From NCBI GenBank assembly GCA_022393335.1, contig JAJEKB010021216.1:654367-718366 (forward strand): DNA of 64,000 nt, given 5' to 3'. The number at the start of each line of letters is the position of its first letter. Within the stretch, counting starts at the first letter, position 1. The notes beneath the pieces are model-generated. The model saw only the letters and a program-made list of their open reading frames with translations, did not search any database and was not told the origin of the DNA. Shown in pieces: positions 31,500-45,829 of this stretch. Position numbers and translations under genes: made by a program. This DNA comes from Macrotrachela quadricornifera (taxonomy: Eukaryota > Rotifera > Eurotatoria > Philodinida > Philodinidae).

Positions 31500-34400
31500 C
31501 TTTTTTTTATTAAAATCATTTTTTATTTCAAATAAATAATTATTTTCTTATTCAATAATAGATATCTTTCATTAAAATTTTCACTTTGAAAATTTATTCA
31601 TTTTTACTTTTGTTTTTTCAAACAAAGAATAGTGTTTCTGTTCAGTTTTATTTCTTGAAGAATTTTTGTTTTAGATAAAAAATTATTTACCAATTTTGTA
31701 ATCGCTTTCCTATTTGAATCTCTTGTTTAGAAACACTATCCTTCGTTTTGTTTCAAATCAAAGTTTTTTCTTGTTCCATCTGCTTTTATTATTTTAAATT
31801 TTATTAATGAAATTTGTCTCATTGTCGATGGAAGATCCTTATTTTCATTCGCATTTCATTACCATATAAACAAATCAAAAATAAAAATAATTTAGATTGA
31901 ATAAAAACGTGTAGAATTGTGAATTAATGAATAATTTCATTTTTTATTTTCATTTGTTTTTATTAAAAAATATTGTAGTGGAATAGAATAATTCTATTTC
32001 TTGCGTCAGGATTATTTGACAGTGCGTAGAGAGATATTGAATATCGATCAAAAGTTATTTATTTGTTTTAAATACATGAATCATATGTGAATCGATAAAA
32101 TTTCATTACAATCATCGGATCATATATTTAATTCACTATAAAATGAATTTTTCTCCATTTAATACGATCTATAAAAAATAATTCTGAATTTTCTTTCTCT
32201 TACTCTCAATACATATATCATTTCTCAAATAGCTGCCAATACAACTCTTGGTCTTAGTCAAGATTCAATAATCTATCTTGTCATGATTCTTAGAAGTTTC
32301 ATATATCTTGATAAATTATTCATAAATAATGTTTTATTTTATTAAAGATTTAGGACTGAAACTTCTGATGGTTAAAAGATAACTTGTACTTATAGTTGCA
32401 TCTGATTTCATAAAGGAGAAGATTTAATAAAACAACTTATTCTTTCTAATAAGTGTCGGTTGTGCTCCATTTGTTGTATTACATTACATACATTCCATAC
32501 GTCTTAGTAATAATATTCACTTCAAAATATACAAAAATATTTTTCTTCAATTGAACTTTAAATAAGACCATGAAATCTGTATTAAGACTAAACGAATAAA
32601 AATAATTTGATACACAAAGAATATAACAAAAATACTTTTTATAAATAAAAAATAAACAACAAAAATATGCTTTATATTTAGACATATTTTCATATCCCAC
32701 TAAATTCGTTCACCTAATCTTCGTTATTCGTTCTCGTCTACAAGGTTTGCATTCACATTTTCACCACTAAAACAAACAACACAAAAAAAATTGGCTATGA
32801 CAAATCCAACACCAAATTGTCTCCATTGTCGCTTATCTCTAATTACAAATGGATGAACCTATTTCATCAGGTTTCTATGTGGACATGCAGAATACGTAGA
32901 GTGTTTTCTCCTAACATCACCAACCAATCCCTTCCACCAATGCTCTACACGTAAATTCTATCTGCAATGGTATAAACAATTTAACAATTCTGAAGATAAA
33001 ATTGAATATTTAATCGTGTGAATGAAACTCATGATACTGTCTCCATTTCATTAATGTGTGTATTTGTCTATATTGAATTTTATGAGTTCTTGTATACTTA
33101 ATTATTTCTATGATTTATTTTTCTTTATTTTGACATTTGATGACATATTAATAACTATAGCTGTAATGCTATAGCATTGAAAGATTCTTAACATTTAATA
33201 AATATCGAAATAATTTTGATTTTCTGATCGCTGTCTAAATTCACTGCTAATGTATTACTGTTTTTTTTAAAATTACTAATAAATATATGACTTTGAACTA
33301 AATTCTGAATTACCTAAACCTGAAATTAAAAATTTATATTTAATAAAAGATCATATATGATTGAGAAAGGCTTTGAAATATTTCCGTTAGCGATAGAATT
33401 GATAAAACTTCAATTTTAATGAACTTTGTAATGAAGCCATATTGGAACAAAATATAAATATTGTTTTTTTTGTATATGATTTGGATAAGGAATGTTATTA
33501 TCAGCGTGGCATATTCCTTTTTTTTTTCTTCTGATGATGTATCATGAGTGCGGGAACAAAAGAATTGGCATCTTGACCGTGCCATCGAGTTTGCTGCAAA
33601 TGATTTACGAAAAAAATTTCATAAATAAATAAAAAATTTAGAATTAAAAAAAGAAAAAGCTTTACATTACTTGCATAGCTTGCATCAATCTTAATTTACT
33701 TATATACCAATTTGAAAGATTGGATTTTGTCAGATAATGGAATTTTTATATAATTTGTATTTCCTTGGTATGTTTATTAATTATCATTAATTATTTCGTT
33801 TAAAGAAAATGGAATAATTAAATTTTATTATATAAGGATTTCGTGCAAAATAGACAAATAATAATAAGTATTTCATATTGTTTCACCTATTACATAAAAA
33901 AAGAATTATTTTCTTCTTATCTCGCATTTAAATTTGATCTATTAATTTTGGTTTTATGTCCCAAATAATATTTTTAAAGATGCAAATAAAGTAAAAGATA
34001 TCATATATCGCACAAGTCTTATGAATTTGTTTTTCATTTATGTTTTTGATAGATTAAAAACGTTCACTACTACATCAGTTTTACCCTTTTATGACTACAA
34101 GAAAAACCAAATAGTTTTGCTTTATTAAAAATTACCTTTAACTACTATTCATAAAAGTTATAATATGTGTATTAATTTTAAAAAAACTTTATCGTATTAG
34201 AAGAATAAGAAAAACTATAAAAATAAATAAAATGAATCTGTCTTTCAATTCGTCTTTAGAAACATGTATCATTTCTCTTTAATTTTATCTATTTCTTTTA
34301 TTTGTGTTTCAGATATTAACTATTTATACTCACTCTGTAGACTACTATCATACTGATCATCGCCAATTGTTCTCCATAATTTACAACAACAACAACTAAA

Positions 34401-35130
34401 TTGTTACATATACATTAGACACTCACCAAACATCAAATTGACTATGATATAGTCTTTTATGAGGTAAAATGGTTGTGGATAGCAGAATTCATACATCTAT
34501 GTGTGCGTCTGCTTCTAATAACCATCCAAACTCAAATGAATACAAGAACAGAATATAGTCCTCTACTCCCTCTTTCTCTCGTTTCTCTCTCTATTCTGTT
34601 CTCATCCACCCTCAGAATCATCCCCCTACTCACTCCATTTAAGCACGTTATCAGGACAAAATACGAATTCCGCACATTGAATTGCATCTACGTTTAAATT
34701 ATCTAACAAATCAACTGACAGTTCCTATGCAGTTGCATATAATGACATCCAATTCGAACTCTGACAAAATTCCAAAAGGGACTCTTGATATGGATATTTT
34801 TTCTCAGAAGAATAACATTCCATAAAGATTACACTCACCAGACCTTGAAAAACGAAATTTTCTCAGATAATAAATTAATTTAATCTTTTCTCTCTCATTC
34901 TCTATCCTTTAGGATATATATATACTGGGTGCCTTTCTCATAAATCCTCATTTACAAACAAGCATTAATTCACAAGACATCTTCGAGTAAGTTACTTTTC
35001 TTATCCTCTCTTTTTATTATTTAGTTTCAATGATATATCTAACACATTGGCTTCCTTTGTGGTCACGTACTACACTGATGATTATCATCTTATTATTATT
35101 TATTCTATGCACAATCTACACAAACAGTAT
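31500..35130. other. AT-rich region with almost no coding sequence
   Basis: About 3.6 kb of strongly AT-rich DNA. Apart from the RING-like relic near 32797 I see no gene. Small ORFs here (32479-32700, 33340-33585, 34473-34697) have no recognisable features. Confidence 0.4.
32797..33020 (+). pseudogene. RING-like zinc-finger ORF with an in-frame stop
   Basis: From an ATG at 32797 the frame reads MTNPTPNCLHCRLSLITNG, a stop (TGA), TYFIRFLCGHAEYVECFL, then NPFHQCSTRKFYLQWYK. The spacing CxxC, CGH, C, C is RING-like but incomplete. One stop and a short length suggest a relic. It could be chance. Confidence 0.25.
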
Positions 35131-35132
35131 CA

Positions 35133-35720
35133 ATGTTGTATTTTTCTTTCCTTTATTCTAGATTTTTTTTAAATATATACTATCTTACTTCAGTATTGAT
35201 CACGGCTTCCAATACATTTACATCATCATCGTCCTTACACTCAATAACAATTATTGATGTTGAACGTGACCATCAGAAGAAAGAGGAATATGCAAAGTTA
35301 TTTCAAGAACAATTTGTATTTATACATGAAGATTATAGTTTTCGTTTGGTTCGAACTGGATTAATCTACCAGTTGGTAAAATTAATTAAAAATGAAATGA
35401 AAAAACATCAGCATACAAAACAATTATTCAAGAAATTCAACATTACAATACCCACTTGTTTTTATAATGCAATGTTGGAAAATGATTTAATTGAACCACT
35501 TATCCAAATTTTAAATGATACAAAATAAGAAAAAGAAGAAGCAAGATCAAAATTATTAAACAGAGTACGTGAATGTAAACGTAGCCATGAAGAAGATGAA
35601 CATATTGACAATTTGGATACAAAAAAAAGAAAAAAAACGGAAAGTCACTGAAGAGACTAATTCAAAAAACAATAAATCTTCATTAGAATCGTTAAAGAAA
35701 GATAATGAAGAATCTTATTC
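35133..35720 (+). pseudogene. decayed coding fragment, possibly 5' part of the exonuclease-like gene
   Basis: The ORF 35133-35528 has coding character in its second half (VERDHQKKEEYAKLFQEQF, then HEDYSFRLVRTGLIYQLV, and FNITIPTCFYNAMLENDLI). After a stop it continues in frame as EEARSKLLNRVRECKRSHEE and a Lys-rich tail. Its first third, a hydrophobic run, probably is not coding. I do not recognise the domain. Confidence 0.35.
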
Positions 35721-36120
35721 TGAATAACAAGATGAATAATTAAATTATATGCATACTTACAAGAAGAAAAAGAACCAAGGGTAAGTTATACTAAATTTTT
35801 CAGTCTTTTCATCACTTTTCATTTTTCATTGTGGTAATAATTCTGATCTTCTACAGTATGGATCGTTGTTAGTTTAGTTTTTTAAAAAAGTAAAAATAAA
35901 TTGTTTTTTTTCCAGTTCAACAAAATTTATTTGGATCTATTACAAATTCTCTTTCATTTTTAAAAGTTGATACACTATCTCTTTTTATTTTCAATTCTAG
36001 ATATTCTATTCAAACACAATCACTTTTGCCAACTATCTTTAAACAGATTAAATAAAAAATACATATCAGTAAGTTACATTTGAAGTTTACAAGTCAATTT
36101 ATTAAATTTTATTTTTCTTA

Positions 36121-36840
36121 GTGCCATCAAGCAAAAATAATAAAATTAATCGAGAACGACACAATAATGTATTAGGTAACAATCTTCCGGCATTTGTTTC
36201 ATTAAATAATTATAAAACCTATTTTATCAACGCTGCCACAAGTATTGAAGCATTGTACCATGTGATTTATCGCGCAAAAAATACTCGATGTTTTACAATC
36301 GATACAGAAGCAAATAAATTCACAAACAAGCCAGCTTTAATACAAGTGGAGCTGATAAATGAATCAAAATCAACTATGCTTTTGGTAGAAGTTTGTCATC
36401 TACCAAAAGAAATATAATTCAATAAAGTTTGGGCTAATTCAAAGAATTTTTAAATTTATTCTTCAAGCGAAAAACACTATTTATGGCTGGGGTCATCCAA
36501 AGAATGAATTGGATCAATTTATTCAATATAATATTTTTACAATTGATGCATTGGATCAACCAGATATGGTTGATTTACAAAAAAAGTTTAAAGAATGGCA
36601 TGAAGGCACATATGGCATTAATCCAGTGGGCAAACATCCATGGGGTTTACAATCTGCTATTGCGAGAACTTATGGGCAATTTTTGGACAAAAGTAAAACA
36701 TTGCAGATTTGGAGCCGTGGATTATATCGTCCCAACAAACAAGCATATAATGCTCATCTTACTGCCGTCGTTCAATATGCCATTAATGAGTGTTTTGCCG
36801 TAACAAAATTGGCTTATATTATGGGCGAAGACATTGATAG
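36121..36840 (+). pseudogene. DEDD-type 3'-5' exonuclease-like domain, broken
   Basis: After a splice acceptor (TTCTTAG) the frame reads to a TAA at 36415-36417. A second frame then resumes at about 36440 and runs to about 36840. Together they follow the order of an RNase D/DnaQ-like exonuclease fold: motif I CFTIDTEANKF (Asp and Glu), an IYGWGHPKNELDQF segment where motif II is expected, WGLQSAIARTYGQFLDKSK, and a motif III-like YAINECFAVTKL. In the last, Glu stands at the usual Asp position. One stop and one frameshift indicate a pseudogene. Catalysis would be doubtful even if the frame were intact. Confidence 0.55.
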
Positions 36841-37079
36841 TAAAATATTAAATTTAATTATATACATTCGAAAATTTGATTTCTTTCTTTTTTTATCTTC
36901 AAGTTTGATCATTCGTCGACAATTACAGGCTAGTTTTTATTATGTTCGGACATAGATTTTAGTTTTTTTTTTTTATAATGTTATGCAGTTGTATTGCTTT
37001 TTCTTTTTAATTAAAAATAATTCAATTTGTTTTCTTTTTCATTTAAAATATACAAAAAAATTTATTATATAAACAAGTA

Positions 37080-39290
37080 AACGTACTCGTTAATCTGCAT
37101 CTGTATCAACTACAAATGACCACTTTATCAAACATCTTACGTATAAAAGACAAATGCGATATCGATGGCAATCTACTAATTAGTTTAATTTACATCCATT
37201 TCAACCTACAAAATCAATTTGGATTTATCATATTCATCATCTAACAAGAATCAATGATATCTTACCGTTTTTATCACAAGTGTAAAAAAATACACAAGAT
37301 TTACTATTCATAGCGAAGATCAATACAAATACAAACAAGATTATTTTATTCAAATTGAATTAATAGATATTTATGCACTTTAAACAGTTATACTATGTTT
37401 CGGAACACTTCATTTATTCGCATTTAATACAGAACTATGTTTACTCGTAAAAACAGTATTAAAAATGATTTTTATTCCATCAGATAAATTCTATACTTGG
37501 AATATGAATAAATTAACTTTAATATTTTTAGTTCGTTATCAATGTTTTCCATTAACTACAGTATATTAAATAGTTTAAGTATTATTCAATTTCAAGTACC
37601 ATTTAAACATTGGTACAATAAAACATTTCTACATGATGAAAATTGTCCAATCCTATTCTATGACCATGATGATTTATTCGATTCTACATGTTCACATCGT
37701 TCCTATAAAAACAGAAATGATACATGGACAAGTAATAGAGCACTTAATTATGTTTTTTAATGAGTTGATTTCACAATTAAAAGGATCTATTAATTTGAAT
37801 ATTTTAGAAGACGAAACAAATATTGTTAGTTATTGATTAGCACTGACAAAGTTGATTACAAAAATTGAACTCGATTGGAATGTAGAACAAGTATTGCAAT
37901 ACAAAAGATTTCATCAAGGTGCAATTGTATATTTTATTTGTTTTATCAATATGATCAAATATTTGTTAATTTTTTCTTTCTAGGATCATATTCTTGAAGA
38001 TTGAATTTCTTTGATTTATTCACAATTTATTTTTTTATTTTCTTTTTCTTCTATTTTAGATATATATACATATATATAGCAATTCATATGTTTGTTTCAA
38101 ATCATGAAATAATTATTTTTTTTGTATTTTAGCTTAAACAAGAACTTATTGAACAATTTGACGGTATAGATGAAAATAAAAATAGTGGTATTTAGTTAAG
38201 AAATGAAAAACAAACACCAAGTAGCAATATTCAACCAAAAAAATCACCAGTAATAACAAGAAAACGAATCTTATACACATATTAACAATGCAAATATCAC
38301 CCATAAAAAAATTCAAAACAGATATAGAAACTCTATCAACTGATCAAATTCCGGCCTATTTATCAAACACTGATAAAACATTTGTTCGTATGATACTTTC
38401 TAAATTTTTAACCACAATTCCTCTAATGGATATAGAACATTTAAGACAATTAGCTTTTGTCAAGTATAAATTGGCATTCCTCTATCTTGGTAAATCACTT
38501 TAGACTATCTATTTTAATTTAGGTACAAACAATAAAAAACAACTACAATAATTCCATATCTTTCAATATGGCCTAAAGAAGTTAAAAGATTAATGATTGC
38601 CAATAATTATACAAATTTGAATATCGATGTCGTTGATTATTTATTATGCTTTCATTACGTTTTTGATATACTACAACATTTGGAAAAAACAAATCAACCA
38701 TTATTATGATCAGTTAAAAGAAATAAAAAATTATTTAAATAATGTTTTAATATTTGAGATAGAAAAAACAATCGATCATTTTATCGAACAATACGAATTG
38801 GTATCATGGCGTATATCTCTGAAAAGAAAATTGCAATTGTATATCATGATTACAAAGAACATTTAATTAAATGAGAATTTGATCAACCAAATCCTTCTAA
38901 TTATCAAGTATAATTCTATTTTGTTCTATTTATTTTGATTATATTCAATTTATTCTATCTAGTTAGAAATCTTTAATACACTTAATCAATATCAATCAGA
39001 TAAAGAAATAATTGAATTAAAAATAGTCATCTTATAAACGACGGCTTCTACATAAATATCTACCAAAAAACTTTGATACATTTCAAATATTTACAACAAA
39101 ATTATGAAATACTATTAATTACTTGTCAACATCTGATGAATCGATACAAATCAATTATACAGCAAACAAAATTAAATACAATGGATATTTATATTGTTAT
39201 AACAGAAGCTAACTTACAAGAATGTCAAATAAAATTTGCAATGACTATGACAGAGTTTGAAGAACGTCAACGTTGAATTTTTACAGGTCA
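37080..39290 (+). pseudogene. decayed continuation, possible second exonuclease-like domain and helical tail
   Basis: Scattered coding-like pieces in changing frames: FKHWYNKTFLHDENCPIL with DTWTSNRALNYVFNELIS (37600-37830), DIEHLRQLAFVKYKLAFLY (38420-38490), and QECQIKFAMTMTEFEERQR (39215-39270). They keep the strand and order of one gene lying downstream of the 36 kb exonuclease-like domain, and the first resembles its motif-III half. All are riddled with stops. Linking them into one gene is inference. Confidence 0.3.
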
Positions 39291-39571
39291 AAAGTTAACT
39301 GACATTATATGTAATATTATGTATCGTCGTTTTAGAAATAACAGTTAACATCGTGTTAATCTTTACAACTTCAAACTATATTATTTTAATCAAACTGAAA
39401 CAGTAAAGAATTAAATTGAATAGTGATCTTATGAAATTTGTATAAGATTATATTTTACATCTTTTGTTTTATAGAATAGTCATATAAATCAATCAAAATT
39501 ATCTATCTAGACTATTTTCTTTTGTAATATATTTTCCTTATTTGCTTCAGATTTATTTATATACGATCATT

Positions 39572-40355
39572 ATGGATTATATTTCATCTTTTTCAATACT
39601 TCTACTTAGTGTATGGTTAATCAATTGTTCAATTACTGCACCTGTAATGAATAATAAAATCAAGTCTGATGAAAATCAATTGATTAAAATAGAAAATACA
39701 AGTAATTCAATTTAAAATAGTTATCTATAATAATTCTTCATATTTTTATCTTGTAGTGGAAAATATTGGGCAATGTCAACGTTCAATAACCTATGATGAA
39801 GTTCGTCATATACTTGATCATAGTCCATGTGCAAGTGATCTATATCATAAGAAACTTTTTTCAAATCATGAATCTAAAATATTCACTAAACGTAATGATG
39901 ATAATAATGCAACTTCTAGTAATCATGCATACGCATTACAAACAACAATCAATGATCATCGACGTATGATTTATTATTTAATGAATAATACAATTAATAT
40001 TACACAATTGAATCAATATTATATAGAACAACATAGTAAAATAGCACCGATTTGGAACAGTTGGCGTGATGTTTCATCAATTATATCTATAATTATTTGT
40101 GTTAGTGTTATAATTAATCTTTTGGTTACTCGCATACATCCTATTGATGCACTTACATCAATAATACTTCGACATTATCAAGAGAAGCAACAACAAAATG
40201 AAATTATAAACAAGAACATAAAGATGCGACATAGTATTAAAGATAAACAAGCATCAATGGCATCAGAACCAGCAGCAGCAACACCACCTATTGCAACTAT
40301 TCAACGAGAATATCTACGCTATATATGTCCATCCAATTCACCTTCAAATTTATGA
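39572..40355 (+). CDS. single-pass membrane protein with signal peptide, unknown function
   Basis: Two exons, 39572-39701 and 39757-40355, join in phase across a 55-bp GT-AG intron (TTGTAG acceptor) to give 242 residues. The N-terminus is a signal peptide (MDYISSFSILLLSVWLINC). The lumenal part has several Asn-x-Ser/Thr sites (NAT, NNT, NIT) and three cysteines. One transmembrane segment (about 150-168, SIISIIICVSVIINLLV) is followed by a basic cytoplasmic tail with an Ala/Pro run. It therefore looks like a type I membrane protein. A pyrimidine tract ending GCTTCAG 22 bp before the ATG may be a leader acceptor. I do not recognise the family. Confidence 0.75.
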
Positions 40356-40577
40356 ATGAATAATGAACTATTTATAGAACCAAATGCTTATACTCTTATC
40401 TTATGCATGCATTGAAGTCTTTCATTTTAATTTCTTTTCATCTTTTTGAATTCTTATAATCGAGCTATTCTATTATTGATATGAGTTTAATCTTTGTCGT
40501 TTTTTTCTTCGTATATTAAGATTTTTCTTTCATTCTAGATATTTTTTTCATTGTATAACAATTGATTTGTCAACCAT

Positions 40578-41127
40578 ATGAATGAATATCATCGTCATCG
40601 TCCTCGTTTCTATTATCCAACAGTATTACGTGTTAATCTGATAGATGATATAGAATTAGAAAAATATGATATATTTATACCACCACCAACTACTACTGCT
40701 ACCTTTACTCAACCATCAATCTATAGTCAAAATGAATATCAACCACGTACATTAAACTCATATCATATGACACAACAAACAATTTTACCATTCTTACCCC
40801 CACGTTCAATATTACTCTCTATGATTCAACAGCCAATCATAACAGCAACAGTCGTAGCAACTACTATTTCTAATCATACTCATATCAATGAAGAAATTGA
40901 TTTACTTCTTCCTAATGTTCCAAGTAAGAGTTTATTAGAAAAAGAAATCCTATTTATTTTTTTCTACTTTTTAATAAGAACAATTACTTACTTTCGAACA
41001 ATATCAACTTCGTCAAATGAATACTTATATGCCTTTATTTGAATTGCGAAGATGGAATGAAAATAGAGGAAAGAAAAATCTTCGTTCATTTATGCTTACA
41101 TTCTATAAGAGTATGTATACGTGTTAG
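40578..41127 (+). CDS. small Pro/Thr-rich protein of unknown function
   Basis: Two exons, 40578-40923 and 40979-41127, joined across a 55-bp intron (GTAAGA donor, AATAAG acceptor) in phase 1, give 164 residues. The short reading past the donor is intronic. The N-terminal part is Tyr/Arg/His-rich (MNEYHRHRPRFYYPT). The middle is rich in Pro, Thr and Ile (PPPTTTATFTQPS). The end is basic with aromatic residues (FEQYQLRQMNTYMPLFELRR). There is no signal peptide or TM segment. It lies 220 bp downstream of the membrane-protein gene on the same strand. The family is not recognised. Confidence 0.65.
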
Positions 41128-44100
41128 CGATTACTCAAGTCATCACTTTCTCTTTTACGCGTTTTGTTAAAAATGTGATCTAGGATCATATTTTCTTTCT
41201 TTTTTTTCTTTTCTTTATTCATGATGTATGATGCGTTGTGTCAAAAATGTGATATATTATCACATTTTTTCCTTCTTTTTTTTCATATATATAAATGTAT
41301 ATGCACTATTCTTTTTTTCGTTGGGAGTGAGGATTTGTTTTGTTGTTTAAAAAGGACATTTTCTTTGAAAATAAAGTCTACGATGTATACATACACACTC
41401 ACTCTCGTTCTTTCTCTTAGCCCTACAAGACAGGCTACTAATACGCAATTAAGTAAACAATGGCATAATGATTTACCAATATTGGATGTAAATCTTGCTC
41501 GATTACAATAATGTGCACTAAAAGTTGGTTTTGAATTTTCATTCAATGAGTTATCATTAGCATTATAGTTTTATCTACAAATGGATGTAGATCTTATTCA
41601 TTTGAGATCCCCTCTTACGAAAGTCGATTTTTCAAAAAAAAATTGGTATTGAGTTTTTTTCATAGAACAATGAGGTAGAATCTCCGCTTTCAGAATATGT
41701 ATGAGTTTTCAAAAAAAAGAAACGGTTCTTCATAAACTTATCAAAAAAATTTGTCCACCACACTATCATGAGTTTTAACAAAATTTTTGGTGACTTTTTA
41801 AAACTTCTTTTTTGAAAAAAATTGTTTTATCATTTGTAAAAACACTGAATAGATCATTTTTACACAGATCTTTATCCGTGTCTAAATTCTCTAGATATGG
41901 ATTTTATATTTCTAATCTATCCTCAGTAGTGAACATCTATAATTGAGGTATAGTGTATGAGGTACGCATCCAAGGAAATTTATACTTGTTGCAAGAAATG
42001 AATATTTCCATTTCTTACAACTAATTCTATGAAGTTAGCATTGGCCAATTCTGCCGGTTTTCTTATCAAATAATTTTAAAAAATCTATAATGTTTTGAAA
42101 CTATTGATAAAGATAAATATGGTTAAGATGAGTATAGGTTTTATGAGTAATATCCCCTTTCTTCAAGCAGAATGGGCTCTACCTGCCGAAGAAGAAAAAC
42201 ACGGAAAAGGTATTCCTTAATTATAGCCAATAATCCTGCCACTTTTATCATGTAAGTATGTGTTTATTTTAATAGCCCTAGCACTACCAATGAAGTTTGA
42301 ATTATAGACATAATTAAAGTTGTGAAGTGTTTCTATTATTCTTTTCACGAAGTGATAAGAAGCTAGTATTAGCTGAACAGCTTTGGTTTCATACAGTTGC
42401 AATAACTACCGATTTACTACTTTATATAAGTCACATATTCATCGAAATATATTGCATCTACATGGAAGAATACTGTAAATAGCTGACAACTCACTAAAAA
42501 TTTATTTTTTATCGAAAAAATATAATTAAAATAATTTTTGCTCATAAACGATGTCTAGTTGCTGAACGTTGTTAAATTATAGAGAAGAAAAAGTTGTATA
42601 ACATATATGAAATTCAGTCTGGAATCTCATAAAATGACTGAATGACAATCGATATACTGAAACAACTTCACCTACTTTTCGCTAGAAAAATAACGAGTCA
42701 TGAATAATATTTCCTAAATAACAATTGATCTATCCATGAAAATATAATATCTAAATAGATAATTTTGTTCAACTTTCAATGCTCTATATTCTGGTATATT
42801 ACACGAAAAAATCTTAGCTTTATCTGGAAGATTTTTGACAACATTTTTCAAATGACTTCATGAGTGTTCGCCAGTAAAATTGAGCTAATTTTCTACCAGC
42901 TCATCCAAATGCGCTAAAAATTTGGATTTAAAGGTTTTCAATGATGCTGAATAAAATGAGAACCTCAAATCTAAAATTTATCGAGTGCTTCAGTTTTTTT
43001 ATGTGCTCATCAACACTCTCTTAAATGAACTGCATGAAGAAATCTCTAATACGATTTGATCGGCAGTCAGTAGATATACTGTCTGTTTTGGTGAAGGTAT
43101 ATTTAAATGTCCACTCCTCATTACAACAATATGTTTTACAAAACCAGATGCTCATATGTTTACAAATGCACCGCTATTATTAGTTAAAATCTTTCTTTCA
43201 AATGTTAATTACCAAACATTCACACGACATTATGCAAGCTGTTAATTAGAAGATATTCACCTTATATTTCTAGATCCCATTGAGTGTAGATCTCTTACAA
43301 TAAAATCATTAATACTCATTGATTAGTTATACAATATATTGATTGATGTCGGCGCATTCTTTATAAATCATGAAGAATTTGTTCGTTTGAATGTTCATTA
43401 AAATTTATTCCATTTAGAAGGTATTAATGACTACAATTTTTTAAGTGAAATAATATATGGAATTAAACTATAATTATTATTTCTTCAATATACCAGAATT
43501 GCTAGAGATGGCCGGGTTCAATTCTCTAGAATAGAAGTTTTGATTGGCAAGTTTCGAACATTTTTTAACAAAAACTACATTATTACGTCTTTTTATTCCG
43601 TTTTGATGCAGTTATAAATTCAGAACGATACAAATTTAAATATTAAAATTTACTATCACTCGTGGTTAGTTCACGAATGAGAAAATTCGTTGTATGGAAT
43701 GTTTATGTAATAATGAATTGTATAATTAAAACTTAGTCATCAAAGAATTGCGAGATTAAATACAAAAACATCAACATTTGAAGTCAATTTCAATCCATGA
43801 TGCGATATTCTATAGAAAAATATGTGTTCTATGACTGATTTACAAAAGAATGTTACTGTTATTTCAATATATTATACTATGATCAATTAAAAACATCTAC
43901 AGATGGACAGTATCGCAATCAAAGACCAAAATTTCCATAGATTTACATCTAATGAATTTCTAGAAAATATTAGCATAACTAATGGTATGATGAACAACGA
44001 AAAATGATTTGAATAAAGCTATTAATCATTTAGAAAAATATCATGCAAAATCGTTAAATAAACGAAAGTTTCCAGAAATAATAGAAATGAATGACATCTT

Positions 44101-45827
44101 GAATGAACAAGTGAGAGTAGAACAAATAAAATGGATTGATACCAAATTACTATTCGATTAATTGATCAATGGTAGATATTTTAACTTTATCGATTTTCAA
44201 CAAGACTTGATGAATTCTTCATTATAAACATTTGGTTTTAAACTTATGATTTAACTTAAGTTTTCTTATAAAAACTGTTTATTTTTATTCAACGTAAATA
44301 ATAAACTGTAATGGAATAGAATTTTTTCTGCTCTTTATATGCTTCTAAAAATACTCCATTTGTTAGTTCTTCTTTTGAAAAATTTAAATATAGCTTTAAG
44401 TTAAAAAAAAAGTGAAAGTTGAAACTTTTTTAATCTGTCGAATATTTCTAAAAATTTGATATGAAATTTTTTCTTACATTCGACAATTTTCAATGGAGAA
44501 TAGGAGAAAAAGAGAAAATCAGTGATATACATTTACAAGAAACAACGTGTAGGTAAACATTTTCATAGTGATAAGAATGACTACTAATTCTCTATATTAA
44601 TAACGTTAAAAATACTAATTAGACTTTGAAAATACAAGAACACGAGACAGATACAAAGATTTTTATCTTGTTATCTTTAATATTTACTCAGATTATATTA
44701 TTTTCTCCGCACATAAACCATATAATCATCTCCTATATCATATAAATTAAGTATGAACAAAGTAGATTAGATTCAAATGGCTCATTTCTATTCAACTTCG
44801 ACTTTCAGAGGTAAAGTATCTTTTCATAAATTCTGATGAGAAAATTTCTACGTCTTGGTTTTTTTTCTATTCTGTATCTATTACAATATTTCATATGTAT
44901 TAAATTGTACGTGATACAAAGACTAGTGACATCTATTTTTTCTAATATGATGATTTGATATAAAATTTTCTCAAATAAAAATAAAAAGAAAGAAAGAAAA
45001 ATTCATTTGATTCTTAATAGTATCAATTAAGAACGAAAATGAAACGCAAATAAAATATTTTTATTTATTTGCGTCGCATGAATTTACTCCATATTTTTTG
45101 TCTAAAAAAAGGCGAAACTACTCCCATATCATTATGTAATCATAATACATTATTTTTTTTTCTATATTCATAAAAATTTGAATAGTTTCTTAAAAATAAT
45201 AAATCCATAGAGATATTTAATATTCTTTCAATTTTATTATTGATTAATTTCTTTTCTTTTTTCTCTCAAATATAGTAAATAAAATGATTGTGTTAGAATT
45301 AAATATTTATTTAAGTTTTAGATTGTTGTGTTGTTATAACAACATTTATTTGCAACTAAAACTAACTTAATACTCAAGTTGTAAGTATAAGAAAAAAGAA
45401 AAAGACATTAGCTTGCATTTTGATATTATTTACTTGATTGCATCTCGTTTTTTTTACTCTATTCATATTTATATGACATGTCATGTTGTCTTCTCATTCA
45501 GCATAATTTTTTTTCCACATGAATTAAAATACAACTCGAGAATAATTAATCATTCATATTGTAGACAGACTACATCGTCCTCGGTAAAGTAGAATAAGAA
45601 ACTTATTTGATCTTTTTTGAATCGAGATTTTTTTTTTCTTTTCATTGTAATATTTGTATATGAATAAAATACGAATTGATATAATTCTATGTTTCTAAAT
45701 ATTTACATTAATAAAACTAAACAACATTTTATCTATCATTTCTCACCATCTTACCATAGAAGAAAAGAGCAAAGATCATGATAATAGAGTCAAGAAGTAC
45801 TTATATAAATATTTCTTAATATTTTTT
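41128..45827. other. 4.7-kb AT-rich gene-poor region
   Basis: No gene could be supported. ORFs such as 41221-41511 and its antisense shadow lack features. Between 42.9 and 44.2 kb a few plus-strand phrases (for example around 44095-44160) look faintly coding but are full of stops. A small hairpin with ACGCAAATAAA arms lies at about 45032-45075. Confidence 0.4.
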
Positions 45828-45829
45828 AG

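Noticed and set aside
41221..41546. Opposed 87- and 96-codon ORFs at 41.2-41.5 kb
   Set aside because: Mutually antisense with low-complexity residues and no splice or domain support.
43505..43560. tRNA-like T-loop (GGTTCAATTC)
   Set aside because: The flanking bases do not pair into a T-stem, and no D-arm or acceptor stem fits.
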